From positions 62,001 through 126,000 of the forward strand of contig NZ_CP031167.1 of assembly GCF_004346925.1 (NCBI RefSeq): 64,000 nt of DNA, read 5' to 3'. Position 1 is the first letter of the stretch. The number at the start of each line of letters is the position of its first letter. This document shows positions 32,566 through 38,991 of the stretch, one piece after another. Source of the stretch: Stenotrophomonas sp. ASS1. Its GTDB lineage: Bacteria > Pseudomonadota > Gammaproteobacteria > Xanthomonadales > Xanthomonadaceae. The notes beneath the pieces are model-generated. The model saw only the letters and a program-made list of their open reading frames with translations. It did not search any database and was not told the DNA's origin. Made by a program: the position numbers and the translations under genes.

Positions 32566-34200
32566 TCAGCCGAGGCTGCGTGCGGTGTTGATGACGTTGA
32601 TGCCGTTGAAGCGCGCGGTCGACGAACCGTGCGAGACCGCCGAGACCTGGCCCGGCTGGCCCTTGCCGTCGAAGAACGAACCGCCCAGGCGGTAGTCGCG
32701 CTCGTCGGCCACGGCGGTGCAGGCGTTCCAGAACTCCGGTGTGCGGATCTGGTAGGCCACGTCTTCCAGCATGCGGGTGATCTGGCCGTTCTTGATCTCG
32801 TAGAACAGCTGGCCGCCGAACTGCGCGTTGTAGCGCTGCTGGTCGATCGAGAACGAACCATCACCGATGATGTAGATGCCGTTCTCCACGTCCTTGATCA
32901 GGTCCGGCACGCTCAGCGGCTTCTTGCCCGGTGCCATCGACACGTTGGCCATGCGCTGGAACTGCACGCTGGACCACGAGTCGGCGTAGCAGCAGCCGTC
33001 GGACTCGGTCTTGCCGAGGATGTGGGCCTGGTCGCGGATGGTCTGGTAATCCACCAGTTTGCCGTTGCTGATCAGGTCCCAGCGCTTGCACTTCACGCCT
33101 TCATCGTCGTACGCCACCGCACCGAGGCTGCCCGGCTGGGTCTTGTCGGCGAAGATGTTGACCAGCTCGCTGCCGTACTGGAAATGCTGCTCGCGCTTGT
33201 CCAGGGTGGCGAAGCTGGTGCCGGCGTAGTTGGCTTCGTAGCCGAGCACACGGTCCAGCTCCAGCGGGTGGCCGATCGACTCATGGATGGTCAGCCAGGT
33301 GTGCGACGGGTCGAGCACCAGATCGTACTTGCCCGGCTTCACCGACGGGGCCTTCAGCTTTTCCTGTGCCTGCTTGGCGGCGGCGATGGCATCTTCCTTC
33401 ATGTTGTAGGAAGAGCTGTAGTTGACCACGCCATTCGGGCTGACCACCTTGCCGGCAGCCGCGCCGTCCAGATACTCGTAGCCCAGGCCCATCGGCGAGG
33501 ACAGGCCTTCGCGGGTACGGAACTTGCCGCTGGACTTGTCGATGGCGGTGATCGTCATCGGTGCCCAGATGCGGTGCACGTCCTGGTCGATATAGGAACC
33601 ATCGGTGGAGGCGAAGTACTTCTGCTCGTTGACCAGGAACAGCATCGAGTTGACGAAGCTGGCACCGGCGCCCATCGCCGCAGCGTTGACGTCCAGCAGC
33701 AGGCCGACCTTGTCCTTGATCGGCACTTCCATCGCATTCTTGCGGATAGGCGTGCGCCAGCTCACCTCACCCACGCCCGGCGCCTTGGCCAGCTGTACCG
33801 GTGCGGTCTGCACGCCGGCATTGGCCTTGGCGATTGCTGCGGCCTGCTGCGCGGCCTTGGCTACATCGGCCGTACCCAGCGCATTGGTGGCGGCGAAGCC
33901 CCAGGCACCGTTGACGATCACGCGGATGCCCACGCCGGTGGACTCGGTGTTCACCACGTTCTGCACCTTGTCCTCTCGGGTGATCACGAACTGCCGCAGG
34001 TAGCGGCCGATGCGCACGTCGCAGTAGGTGGCACCGGCCTGGCGGGCAGCGGCCAGTGCTGCATCGGCCAGGCGCTTCTTCAGCCCCAGGTCCAGCGTGC
34101 TCTGCAGTTGTTCAGCGGCAATCGCCTTGCCGAAGAAGGAGGGCACGATCAGCCCGCCCGCGGTAAGCCCGGTCAGGGCCAGGAAGTCACGTCTTTGCAA
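32566..34200 (-). CDS. Tat-exported TldD-like metalloprotease (paralog 2)
   Basis: A 544-residue protein. The N terminus MQRRDFLALTGLTAGGLIVP is a Tat signal (RRDFL), with likely cleavage after AIAA (about 29). The catalytic zinc motif of TldD is present as HESIGH (306-311), and the later WNACTAVAD carries the conserved Cys expected as third ligand. E. coli TldD is about 480 residues and cytoplasmic, so the signal sequence and extra length are departures. It lies 30 bp after its closest paralog and 21 bp before the TldE-like gene. The predicted periplasmic location is inferred from the signal alone. Confidence 0.88.
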   Translation of the reverse strand: MQRRDFLALTGLTAGGLIVPSFFGKAIAAEQLQSTLDLGLKKRLADAALAAARQAGATYCDVRIGRYLRQFVITREDKVQNVVNTESTGVGIRVIVNGAWGFAATNALGTADVAKAAQQAAAIAKANAGVQTAPVQLAKAPGVGEVSWRTPIRKNAMEVPIKDKVGLLLDVNAAAMGAGASFVNSMLFLVNEQKYFASTDGSYIDQDVHRIWAPMTITAIDKSSGKFRTREGLSSPMGLGYEYLDGAAAGKVVSPNGVVNYSSSYNMKEDAIAAAKQAQEKLKAPSVKPGKYDLVLDPSHTWLTIHESIGHPLELDRVLGYEANYAGTSFATLDKREQHFQYGSELVNIFADKTQPGSLGAVAYDDEGVKCKRWDLISNGKLVDYQTIRDQAHILGKTESDGCCYADSWSSVQFQRMANVSMAPGKKPLSVPDLIKDVENGIYIIGDGSFSIDQQRYNAQFGGQLFYEIKNGQITRMLEDVAYQIRTPEFWNACTAVADERDYRLGGSFFDGKGQPGQVSAVSHGSSTARFNGINVINTARSLG

Positions 34201-34230
34201 GGCTGCTCTCCATGTCGAAGGATGGGTGGC

Positions 34231-35862
34231 TCAAGCGCCGAGACTGCGCGCGGTGTTGATGATGTTGATGCCGTTGAAGCGGGTGGTGGACGAACCGTGC
34301 GAGACCGCCGAGACCTGGCCGGGCTGGCCCTTGCCGTCGAAGAACGAACCGCCCAGGCGGAAGTCACGCTCGTCGCAGATCGCAGTGCAGGCATTCCAGA
34401 ATTCCGGCGTACGGATCTGGTAGGCCGCATCCTCGACCATGCCGGCGATCTTTCCGTCCTTGATCTGGTAGTACAGCTGGCCGCCGAACTGCGCGTTGTA
34501 GCGCTGCTGGTCGATCGAATACGACCCACGGCCGTGGATGTAGATGCCGTTCTCCACGTCCTTGATCATGTCTTCGACGCTGAGCGGCTTTTTGCCCGGC
34601 GCCAGCGAGACATTGGCCATGCGCTGGAACTGCACGCTGGACCAGGAATCGGCGTAACTGCAGCCATGCGAGGCATCGCGGCCGAGGATGTGGGCCTCAT
34701 CGCGGGTGGCCTGGTAATCGACCAGGATGCCGTCGCGCACCAGATCCCAGCGCTGGGTCTTCACGCCTTCGTCGTCGTAGCCGACCGCACCGAGGCTGCC
34801 CGGTTGGGTCTTGTCGGCGAAGAAGGTGACGATGTCGCTGCCCCAGCGGAAACCGGCATCGCGCTTGTCCAGCGTGGCGAAGCTGGTGCCGGCGTAGTTG
34901 GCTTCGTAGCCGAGCACGCGGTCCAGCTCCAGCGGGTGGCCAACGTTCTCGTGGATGGTCAGGAACAGGTTGGACGGGTCCAGCACCAGGTCGTACTTGC
35001 CCGGCTTCACCGACGGCGCCTTCAGCTTCTCGCGCGCGTGGCGGGCGGCGGCGATGGCGTCCTCGACCGGGTCGTAGGAATCGCGGTAGGCGGTGATGCC
35101 ACCGGGCAGCTGCACCTTGCCGCGCGCATCGCCATCGAGGAACTCGTAGCCCATGCCCATCGGCGAGGACAGGCCGGCACGAGTGCGGAACCTGCCGCTG
35201 GCCTTGTCGATGGCGGTGGCAGTGAACGGCAGCCAGATGCGATGGATGTCCTGGTCGATGAACGAGCCGTCGCTGGAGGCGAAGTACTTCTGTTCATTGA
35301 CCAGGAACAGGGTGGAATTGATGTAGTCGGCGCCCGCATTCAGCGCGGCGGCGTTGAGTGCCAGCAACAGCTCGACCTTGTCCTGGATCGGCACCGCCAT
35401 CGCGTTCCTGCGCACCGGGGTCTGCCAGCGCACCTCGCCCACCGACGGCGTCGGTGCCAGCTGCACCGGCCGGGTCTGGATGCCGGCGTTGGCGCGGGCA
35501 ATCGCTGCGGCCTGCTCGACCGCTGCGCGCACGGCAGCCTCGGTCTGCTGGTGGGTAGCGGCAAAGCCCCAGGCGCCGTTGACGATCACCCGCACGCCGA
35601 CACCGGACGATTCGCGGTTGGTCACATTGCCGACCTGGTGCTCGCGGGTGATGACCGACTGGTTGAGATAGCGGCCGATGCGCACGTCGCAGTAGCTGGC
35701 CTTGGCTGTGCGTGCGGCGGCGAGCGCAACGTCCGCCAGGCGTCTGCGCTGGGCGGTATCGACCGGGGCGAGCAGCTGCTCGGCGGCGATGGCACGGGAA
35801 TGCGGCAGCAGCAGGCCCGCCAGGCCCAGACCGGAAAAAGCCAGGAACTCACGTCGTTGCAC
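34231..35862 (-). CDS. Tat-exported TldD-like metalloprotease (paralog 1, first gene of operon)
   Basis: A 543-residue protein, clearly a duplicate of the next gene (for example YCDVRIGRYL, FLVNEQKYFAS, LKAPSVKPGKYDLVLDPS in both). Tat signal MQRREFLAFSGLGLAGLLLP with an AIAA cleavage site; zinc motif HENVGH (304-309). The Cys in WNACTAICD is kept. Because both copies keep the full metal site, both should be active, perhaps with different specificity. This is the promoter-proximal gene of the nine-gene operon; the 773-bp region upstream holds two composite hairpin elements. Confidence 0.88.
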   Translation of the reverse strand: MQRREFLAFSGLGLAGLLLPHSRAIAAEQLLAPVDTAQRRRLADVALAAARTAKASYCDVRIGRYLNQSVITREHQVGNVTNRESSGVGVRVIVNGAWGFAATHQQTEAAVRAAVEQAAAIARANAGIQTRPVQLAPTPSVGEVRWQTPVRRNAMAVPIQDKVELLLALNAAALNAGADYINSTLFLVNEQKYFASSDGSFIDQDIHRIWLPFTATAIDKASGRFRTRAGLSSPMGMGYEFLDGDARGKVQLPGGITAYRDSYDPVEDAIAAARHAREKLKAPSVKPGKYDLVLDPSNLFLTIHENVGHPLELDRVLGYEANYAGTSFATLDKRDAGFRWGSDIVTFFADKTQPGSLGAVGYDDEGVKTQRWDLVRDGILVDYQATRDEAHILGRDASHGCSYADSWSSVQFQRMANVSLAPGKKPLSVEDMIKDVENGIYIHGRGSYSIDQQRYNAQFGGQLYYQIKDGKIAGMVEDAAYQIRTPEFWNACTAICDERDFRLGGSFFDGKGQPGQVSAVSHGSSTTRFNGINIINTARSLGA

Positions 35863-36062
35863 AGCGTTTCTCTCTCTCGCTTGCGTGCGGTTGGCAACGG
35901 GCCGGACCGATCACGTCAACTCCTCGACTTTCGCCAGCGCGGCGCGTCCGGGCAAGTGACTGCAGTCATGGTTGGGTGGGTTTCGGCAGGGCTTGCAGCC
36001 CTGCACCTGCTCAATGCAACGGCAACGGCAACGGCCAAAGCCAGAGCGGCATTCCGTGGGTT

Positions 36063-36164
36063 GGTGGGGCGGTGTCGGACTGCGGGGACGCCGCAAGTAC
36101 GTCCCTGTAGGCTTGGCAGCCGCATCCATGCGGCTGACACCCCGCAATCCGACACCGCCCCACC
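36063..36164 (-). repeat. Composite hairpin element, copy A
   Basis: Arms 36063-36087 and 36140-36164 pair at 24 of 25 positions; the one exception is G-U in RNA from the minus strand. Inner hairpin AGCCGCAT-CC-ATGCGGCT lies at 36118-36135. GACGCCGCAAGTACGTCCC lies between arm and inner hairpin and recurs in inverted form in copy 1. CTTCGACAG follows the right arm, as in copy 3 at 43577. Confidence 0.8.
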
Positions 36165-36188
36165 TTCGACAGGTTCACTCGGCTGTTG

Positions 36189-36212
36189 GTAGGTGTCGAC
36201 CTTGGTCGACAC
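36189..36212 (+). repeat. SMAG-type hairpin
   Basis: GTAG, then GTGTCGACC-TT-GGTCGACAC, a perfect 9-bp stem. An identical unit occurs at 43702-43725, at the same position relative to the composite element. Confidence 0.8.
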
Positions 36213-36237
36213 GTCTGTCAGATATCGAAATGTATCC

Positions 36238-36278
36238 GGGGTCAGAGCCGTTCTCCTGCGGAAAACGGATCTGACCCC
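36238..36278. repeat. GGGGTCAG/CTGACCCC hairpin
   Basis: Outer arms GGGGTCAG (36238-36245) and CTGACCCC (36271-36278) enclose CCGTT and AACGG, giving a long interrupted stem. No T run follows on either side. It looks like a separate short intergenic repeat. Confidence 0.6.
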
Positions 36279-36314
36279 AAGAGCCGTTCCGACAGACCGC
36301 AGAAAACTGTCGAA

Positions 36315-36496
36315 GGCGGGGTGGGTCCGGTTGCGGGGGCGTGAGCGCCATGGATGGCGCGACCGAGCCTCCATGGGTGAGGGCGCTTTGCTTGCGAAGC
36401 ACCGCTTCGCAAGCGCCCGAACGCACAGCCGCCAGCGGCTGGGCCGGACCCCGGAGGGGGATTCACGGCGTCCCCCGCAACCGGATCCACCCCGCC
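36315..36496 (+). repeat. Composite hairpin element, copy B, interrupted by an insertion
   Basis: Arms 36315-36339 and 36472-36496 pair at 24 of 25 positions (the exception is G-U). The inner hairpin region reads GAGCGCCATGGATGGCGCGAC. Compared with copy 4, the block between inner hairpin and right arm is split by about 80 bp (roughly 36379-36457). That extra DNA has its own perfect 11-bp hairpin GCTTGCGAAGC-ACC-GCTTCGCAAGC (36390-36414) and a decayed SMAG-like piece. Confidence 0.75.
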
Positions 36497-36539
36497 ATCC
36501 CACAGGAAGCCCGCTGTTGCTGTTGCTTTGGCTGTTGCC

Positions 36540-36588
36540 GTTGCTCCGGCTTCGGCGGGTGCAGGGCGCCGAAGCCCTGCCGAGCAAC
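36540..36588. repeat. Two-tier hairpin upstream of the methyltransferase gene
   Basis: Outer arms GTTGCTC (36540-36546) and GAGCAAC (36582-36588) enclose GCAGGGC (36561-36567) and GCCCTGC (36574-36580). The inner stem matches that of the hairpin at 35986-36004, which shows it belongs to the same composite family. It ends 47 bp before the methyltransferase start. Confidence 0.6.
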
Positions 36589-36635
36589 ACCCCCTCGTGC
36601 ACAATGGGGCCGACCCCGCCTGGACACCGTCCCTG

Positions 36636-37250
36636 ATGTCGAGCAAGCCGTATTCAGAAGCCTGCGAGCGCAACCGCGAACCCATCGCCACCGCACTCGA
36701 CCCGTGGATGGGCGACCGCCATCGGCTGCTGGAGATCGGCAGTGGCACCGGCCAGCACGCGGCGTTCTTCGCCGAGCGCTGGCCGTGGCTGCGCTGGCAG
36801 CCCAGCGACCATCCGGACCATCTGCCGGGCATCGAGGCCTGGCGCGCGGAGGCGGCGTTGCTGAATCTGCTGCCGCCGGTGGCACTGCAGGTGGAACTAC
36901 CCCCGGCGCCGGGCCTGTCGTTGCCCGAGGGCAGCACGTTCGATGCCGCATTCAGTGCCAACACGTTGCACATCATGGGCTGGGAGCATGTGCAGGCGCT
37001 GTTCGCCGCGCTGCCGTCGGTGCTGCGGCATGGTGCGCTGCTGGCGGTGTACGGCCCGTTCAACTACGGCGGTCGCTACACCAGCGACAGCAATGCGCAG
37101 TTCGATGTCTGGCTGAAGACGCGCGACCCGCGCAGCGGCATCCGCGATGTGGAAGCGGTGCAGGCGCTGGCGGCGGACAACGGCTTCACCCGCCTGGGTG
37201 ATGTGGCGATGCCGGCCAACAACCGGTTGCTGCTGTGGCGGCTGGGGTGA
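36636..37250 (+). CDS. DUF938-family SAM-dependent methyltransferase
   Basis: A 204-residue protein. The N-terminal KPYSEACERNREPI and the motif I glycine loop LLEIGSGTGQHAAFFA are diagnostic of the DUF938 methyltransferase family, followed by WQPSDHPDHLPGI and YGPFNYGGRYTSDSN. It should bind S-adenosylmethionine; the substrate is not known. ATG 36636 is preferred since the frame upstream runs into the repeat region. Its stop codon directly abuts the stop of the convergent hipA gene with no spacer. Confidence 0.88.
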   Translation: MSSKPYSEACERNREPIATALDPWMGDRHRLLEIGSGTGQHAAFFAERWPWLRWQPSDHPDHLPGIEAWRAEAALLNLLPPVALQVELPPAPGLSLPEGSTFDAAFSANTLHIMGWEHVQALFAALPSVLRHGALLAVYGPFNYGGRYTSDSNAQFDVWLKTRDPRSGIRDVEAVQALAADNGFTRLGDVAMPANNRLLLWRLG

Positions 37251-38573
37251 TCAGGCGTCCGGCGACATGCTGGAAAGGCGTGCCGCCGCAGCGCGCAGCC
37301 CGTTGAAAATGGGTTCGGACACGTTTACGGGGAAATCACTTGGGAGCTGACGCGTGACCTGCTCGATGGCGGGTTCGACGGCTGCGATCAGCGCTTCGAT
37401 CCACGGCTCCGCACCATCAGCGACACCACAGGCGCGTGCGGTTTCGTTCCAATGGCGTCGTCGCACAAGGTGCAGCTTCCGGTGGCGATTCTTGCCCTGG
37501 ACGGACATGGCGAGCTGTGCATTCCGCGGGTCGAGCTGGTTTGGCCCCCTACCCAGGATGGGATGCACCGACAATACGTCGTAGACGGGTGTCAGGCGGA
37601 AGCGTCCACCGGCTTCGAGGTAAACACTGAAGTTCTTGGCATGTCCATCGGTTGCAGCCAACATCCAGAAAAGAATCTGCGTCTTGAAGAAGGTCGCCCG
37701 ATCCTCGAAATGCTCGGATTGTCGAAGCAGATCCATGATGGTCACGATGCCTGGGCCGCCATCGGATTCATACTTCCTGGCAGCGGGCAGACCGAAGACC
37801 TGGCACATGTCTTCCTGCGGCAGCCGCAGCCACCATCGGCGATCCGCAGAAAGGCGGCGGTCGAATCGCTCCACAATAAGCGCGCGTTCGTCCTTGAAGC
37901 GTCCCATCTGCGTATTCGCAACGGGGATTCCAAAGGCGGAAAGCAGTTGCATGCACAGCCATTCGTTCTCGACGGATTGGTGCATGTCCGCCCGCATGTT
38001 GCCCACAATGCCAAGCGGCAGCTTGAAGATGTGGGTGGATGGGGTACTGCCGGTAGGAATGCACCACTGGCCAGCATGCAGCAGAAGTCCCGTCTTCTCC
38101 TGCGCACCGGCGATGGATATGCGGAACGCATCATCACTGGTGGGTGCGCCAGGTAGATTCCCTGCCGTCACCTGACGCAGGATCGCAGCGACGCCTGATT
38201 CGTCCAACGCTTCGCACGTAATCTGCTGGATGTCCCCCGGTGTATGCGAAAGCGGCAGCAGTTGCACTGCGCCGACGCAATCCCGGCCAATGGCTTCGAG
38301 AAGATCGAACGTGTCGCTGCTGCGCGTGGAGAACCTGTCGCGGATCCGGTTGCGGATGACGGCGTTGTCGGGAAGAAGGTTGTCGAAGTAGTTGTTGACG
38401 ACATCGCCCCGATGGCTCTCACCCTCCGGGAGCAGGGGCAGTGAGAGTGACAACGGCCGGGACTGGGCGGAGCTGATCCACGAGTCGACGTACGAAAGCC
38501 GGGAAGAGCCGCTCCGGGCATCATCCCAGAGCGCGACCTCGACACCATTCATCCAGACCCGCAGCGTACCCAT
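37251..38573 (-). CDS. hipA: HipA-family toxin kinase
   Basis: A 440-residue protein of full HipA length. Landmarks: N-subdomain (MGTLRVWMNG, YFDNLLPDN), the autophosphorylation-loop serine in ISIAGAQEK (Ser153), and the kinase core with TDGHAKNFS (catalytic Asp309, Asn314) and YDVLS (metal-binding Asp332). E. coli HipA phosphorylates glutamyl-tRNA synthetase GltX and so triggers the stringent response and persistence. All kinase residues seem intact, so it is predicted to be active. It follows hipB with a 3-bp gap, so the antitoxin is made first. Base composition is somewhat lower in G+C than its neighbours, in keeping with horizontal mobility of such modules. Confidence 0.92.
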   Translation of the reverse strand: MGTLRVWMNGVEVALWDDARSGSSRLSYVDSWISSAQSRPLSLSLPLLPEGESHRGDVVNNYFDNLLPDNAVIRNRIRDRFSTRSSDTFDLLEAIGRDCVGAVQLLPLSHTPGDIQQITCEALDESGVAAILRQVTAGNLPGAPTSDDAFRISIAGAQEKTGLLLHAGQWCIPTGSTPSTHIFKLPLGIVGNMRADMHQSVENEWLCMQLLSAFGIPVANTQMGRFKDERALIVERFDRRLSADRRWWLRLPQEDMCQVFGLPAARKYESDGGPGIVTIMDLLRQSEHFEDRATFFKTQILFWMLAATDGHAKNFSVYLEAGGRFRLTPVYDVLSVHPILGRGPNQLDPRNAQLAMSVQGKNRHRKLHLVRRRHWNETARACGVADGAEPWIEALIAAVEPAIEQVTRQLPSDFPVNVSEPIFNGLRAAAARLSSMSPDA

Positions 38574-38576
38574 GGC

Positions 38577-38834
38577 TCACCACTCCAACGTTGACGTTGT
38601 CTCCGGGGGGCTTCGCTGCTGCAATCTGACTTCCAGACCCAGCACTGCCCAGACCCGCATCAGCCGTTCGAAGCTTGCCGATGCCGGGTCGCGCTCCAAT
38701 GCGCCTACTGCCTGGCGGCTTATGCCGAGCTGTGCCGCCAACTGCGCCTGGCTCAGGCCCGCCTGGCGCCTGAACGCACGCATCAGCGGTGCCAGTTGTT
38801 GAGGTGTCCTCACCGTGTGCAGCGGCCTGTCCAT
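38577..38834 (-). CDS. hipB: HipB-family antitoxin, Xre-type regulator
   Basis: An 85-residue protein with one Xre helix-turn-helix (LSQAQLAAQLGISRQAVGALERDP) and a short C-terminal strand (LGLEVRLQQRS), as in HipB. It should dimerise, hold HipA inactive and repress its own promoter. AGGGGA lies upstream of the ATG. The region before the start holds four copies of a GATAGGTTGC-type half-site, which fits autoregulation. Confidence 0.9.
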   Translation of the reverse strand: MDRPLHTVRTPQQLAPLMRAFRRQAGLSQAQLAAQLGISRQAVGALERDPASASFERLMRVWAVLGLEVRLQQRSPPETTSTLEW

Positions 38835-38858
38835 ATCGGCAGTCCCCTAGAAAGTGAC

Positions 38859-38971
38859 CGTACGCGAACGTGTACGCAAAGGATAGGTTGCATTACCACA
38901 AGCAACCTATCTCTTTCCTTCGCTGGAGGCAATCTATCGATTGCTATTTCAATATGCAATCAATAGGTTGC
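38859..38971. promoter_or_regulatory. Candidate HipB operator region with four half-sites
   Basis: Half-sites: GATAGGTTGC (38882-38891) and its inverse GCAACCTATC (38902-38911) form a perfect dyad with 10 bp between. GCAATCTATC (38929-38938, one mismatch) and AATAGGTTGC (38962-38971, one mismatch) form a second, wider dyad. A CGTAC...GTACG repeat lies closer to the start (about 38859-38876). E. coli HipB binds repeated TATCC-N8-GGATA sites, so a similar multi-site layout is expected, but the half-site sequence here differs. Confidence 0.6.
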
Positions 38972-38991
38972 TTTCGTGCCGTCAGCGGTGC

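Larger units (their letters stand above)
35863..36635. other. Gene-free stretch packed with inverted repeats
   Basis: No gene is supported here. From left to right: the leader of the TldD operon; hairpin GCAGGGC-TTGCA-GCCCTGC (35986-36004); a CAACGG-type tract (about 36012-36035); composite element copy A (36063-36164); a SMAG-type unit (36189-36212); a GGGGTCAG...CTGACCCC hairpin (36238-36278); composite element copy B (36315-36496) with an internal insertion; a CTGTTG-type tract (about 36511-36545); and a two-tier hairpin (36540-36588) just before the methyltransferase gene. Promoters for the two divergent flanking genes must also lie here, but no clear -35/-10 pair can be picked by eye. 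Confidence 0.7.

Noticed and set aside
31378..36192. A plus-strand open frame of about 1,600 codons antisense to the TldE/TldD genes
   Set aside because: It mirrors the minus-strand genes codon for codon. High G+C at third positions removes stop codons on the opposite strand. Its protein is Val/Ala/Gly/His/Arg-rich with no domain and no ribosome site, and the duplicated TldD genes make it look repetitive.
36238..36278. A bidirectional terminator
   Set aside because: The stem is good but neither side has a T run and no gene ends nearby, so I list it only as a repeat.
37251..38834. A mobile island around hipBA
   Set aside because: Base composition is slightly lower and the module is typically mobile, but there are no flanking direct repeats, integrase, tRNA or transposase, so island borders cannot be supported.
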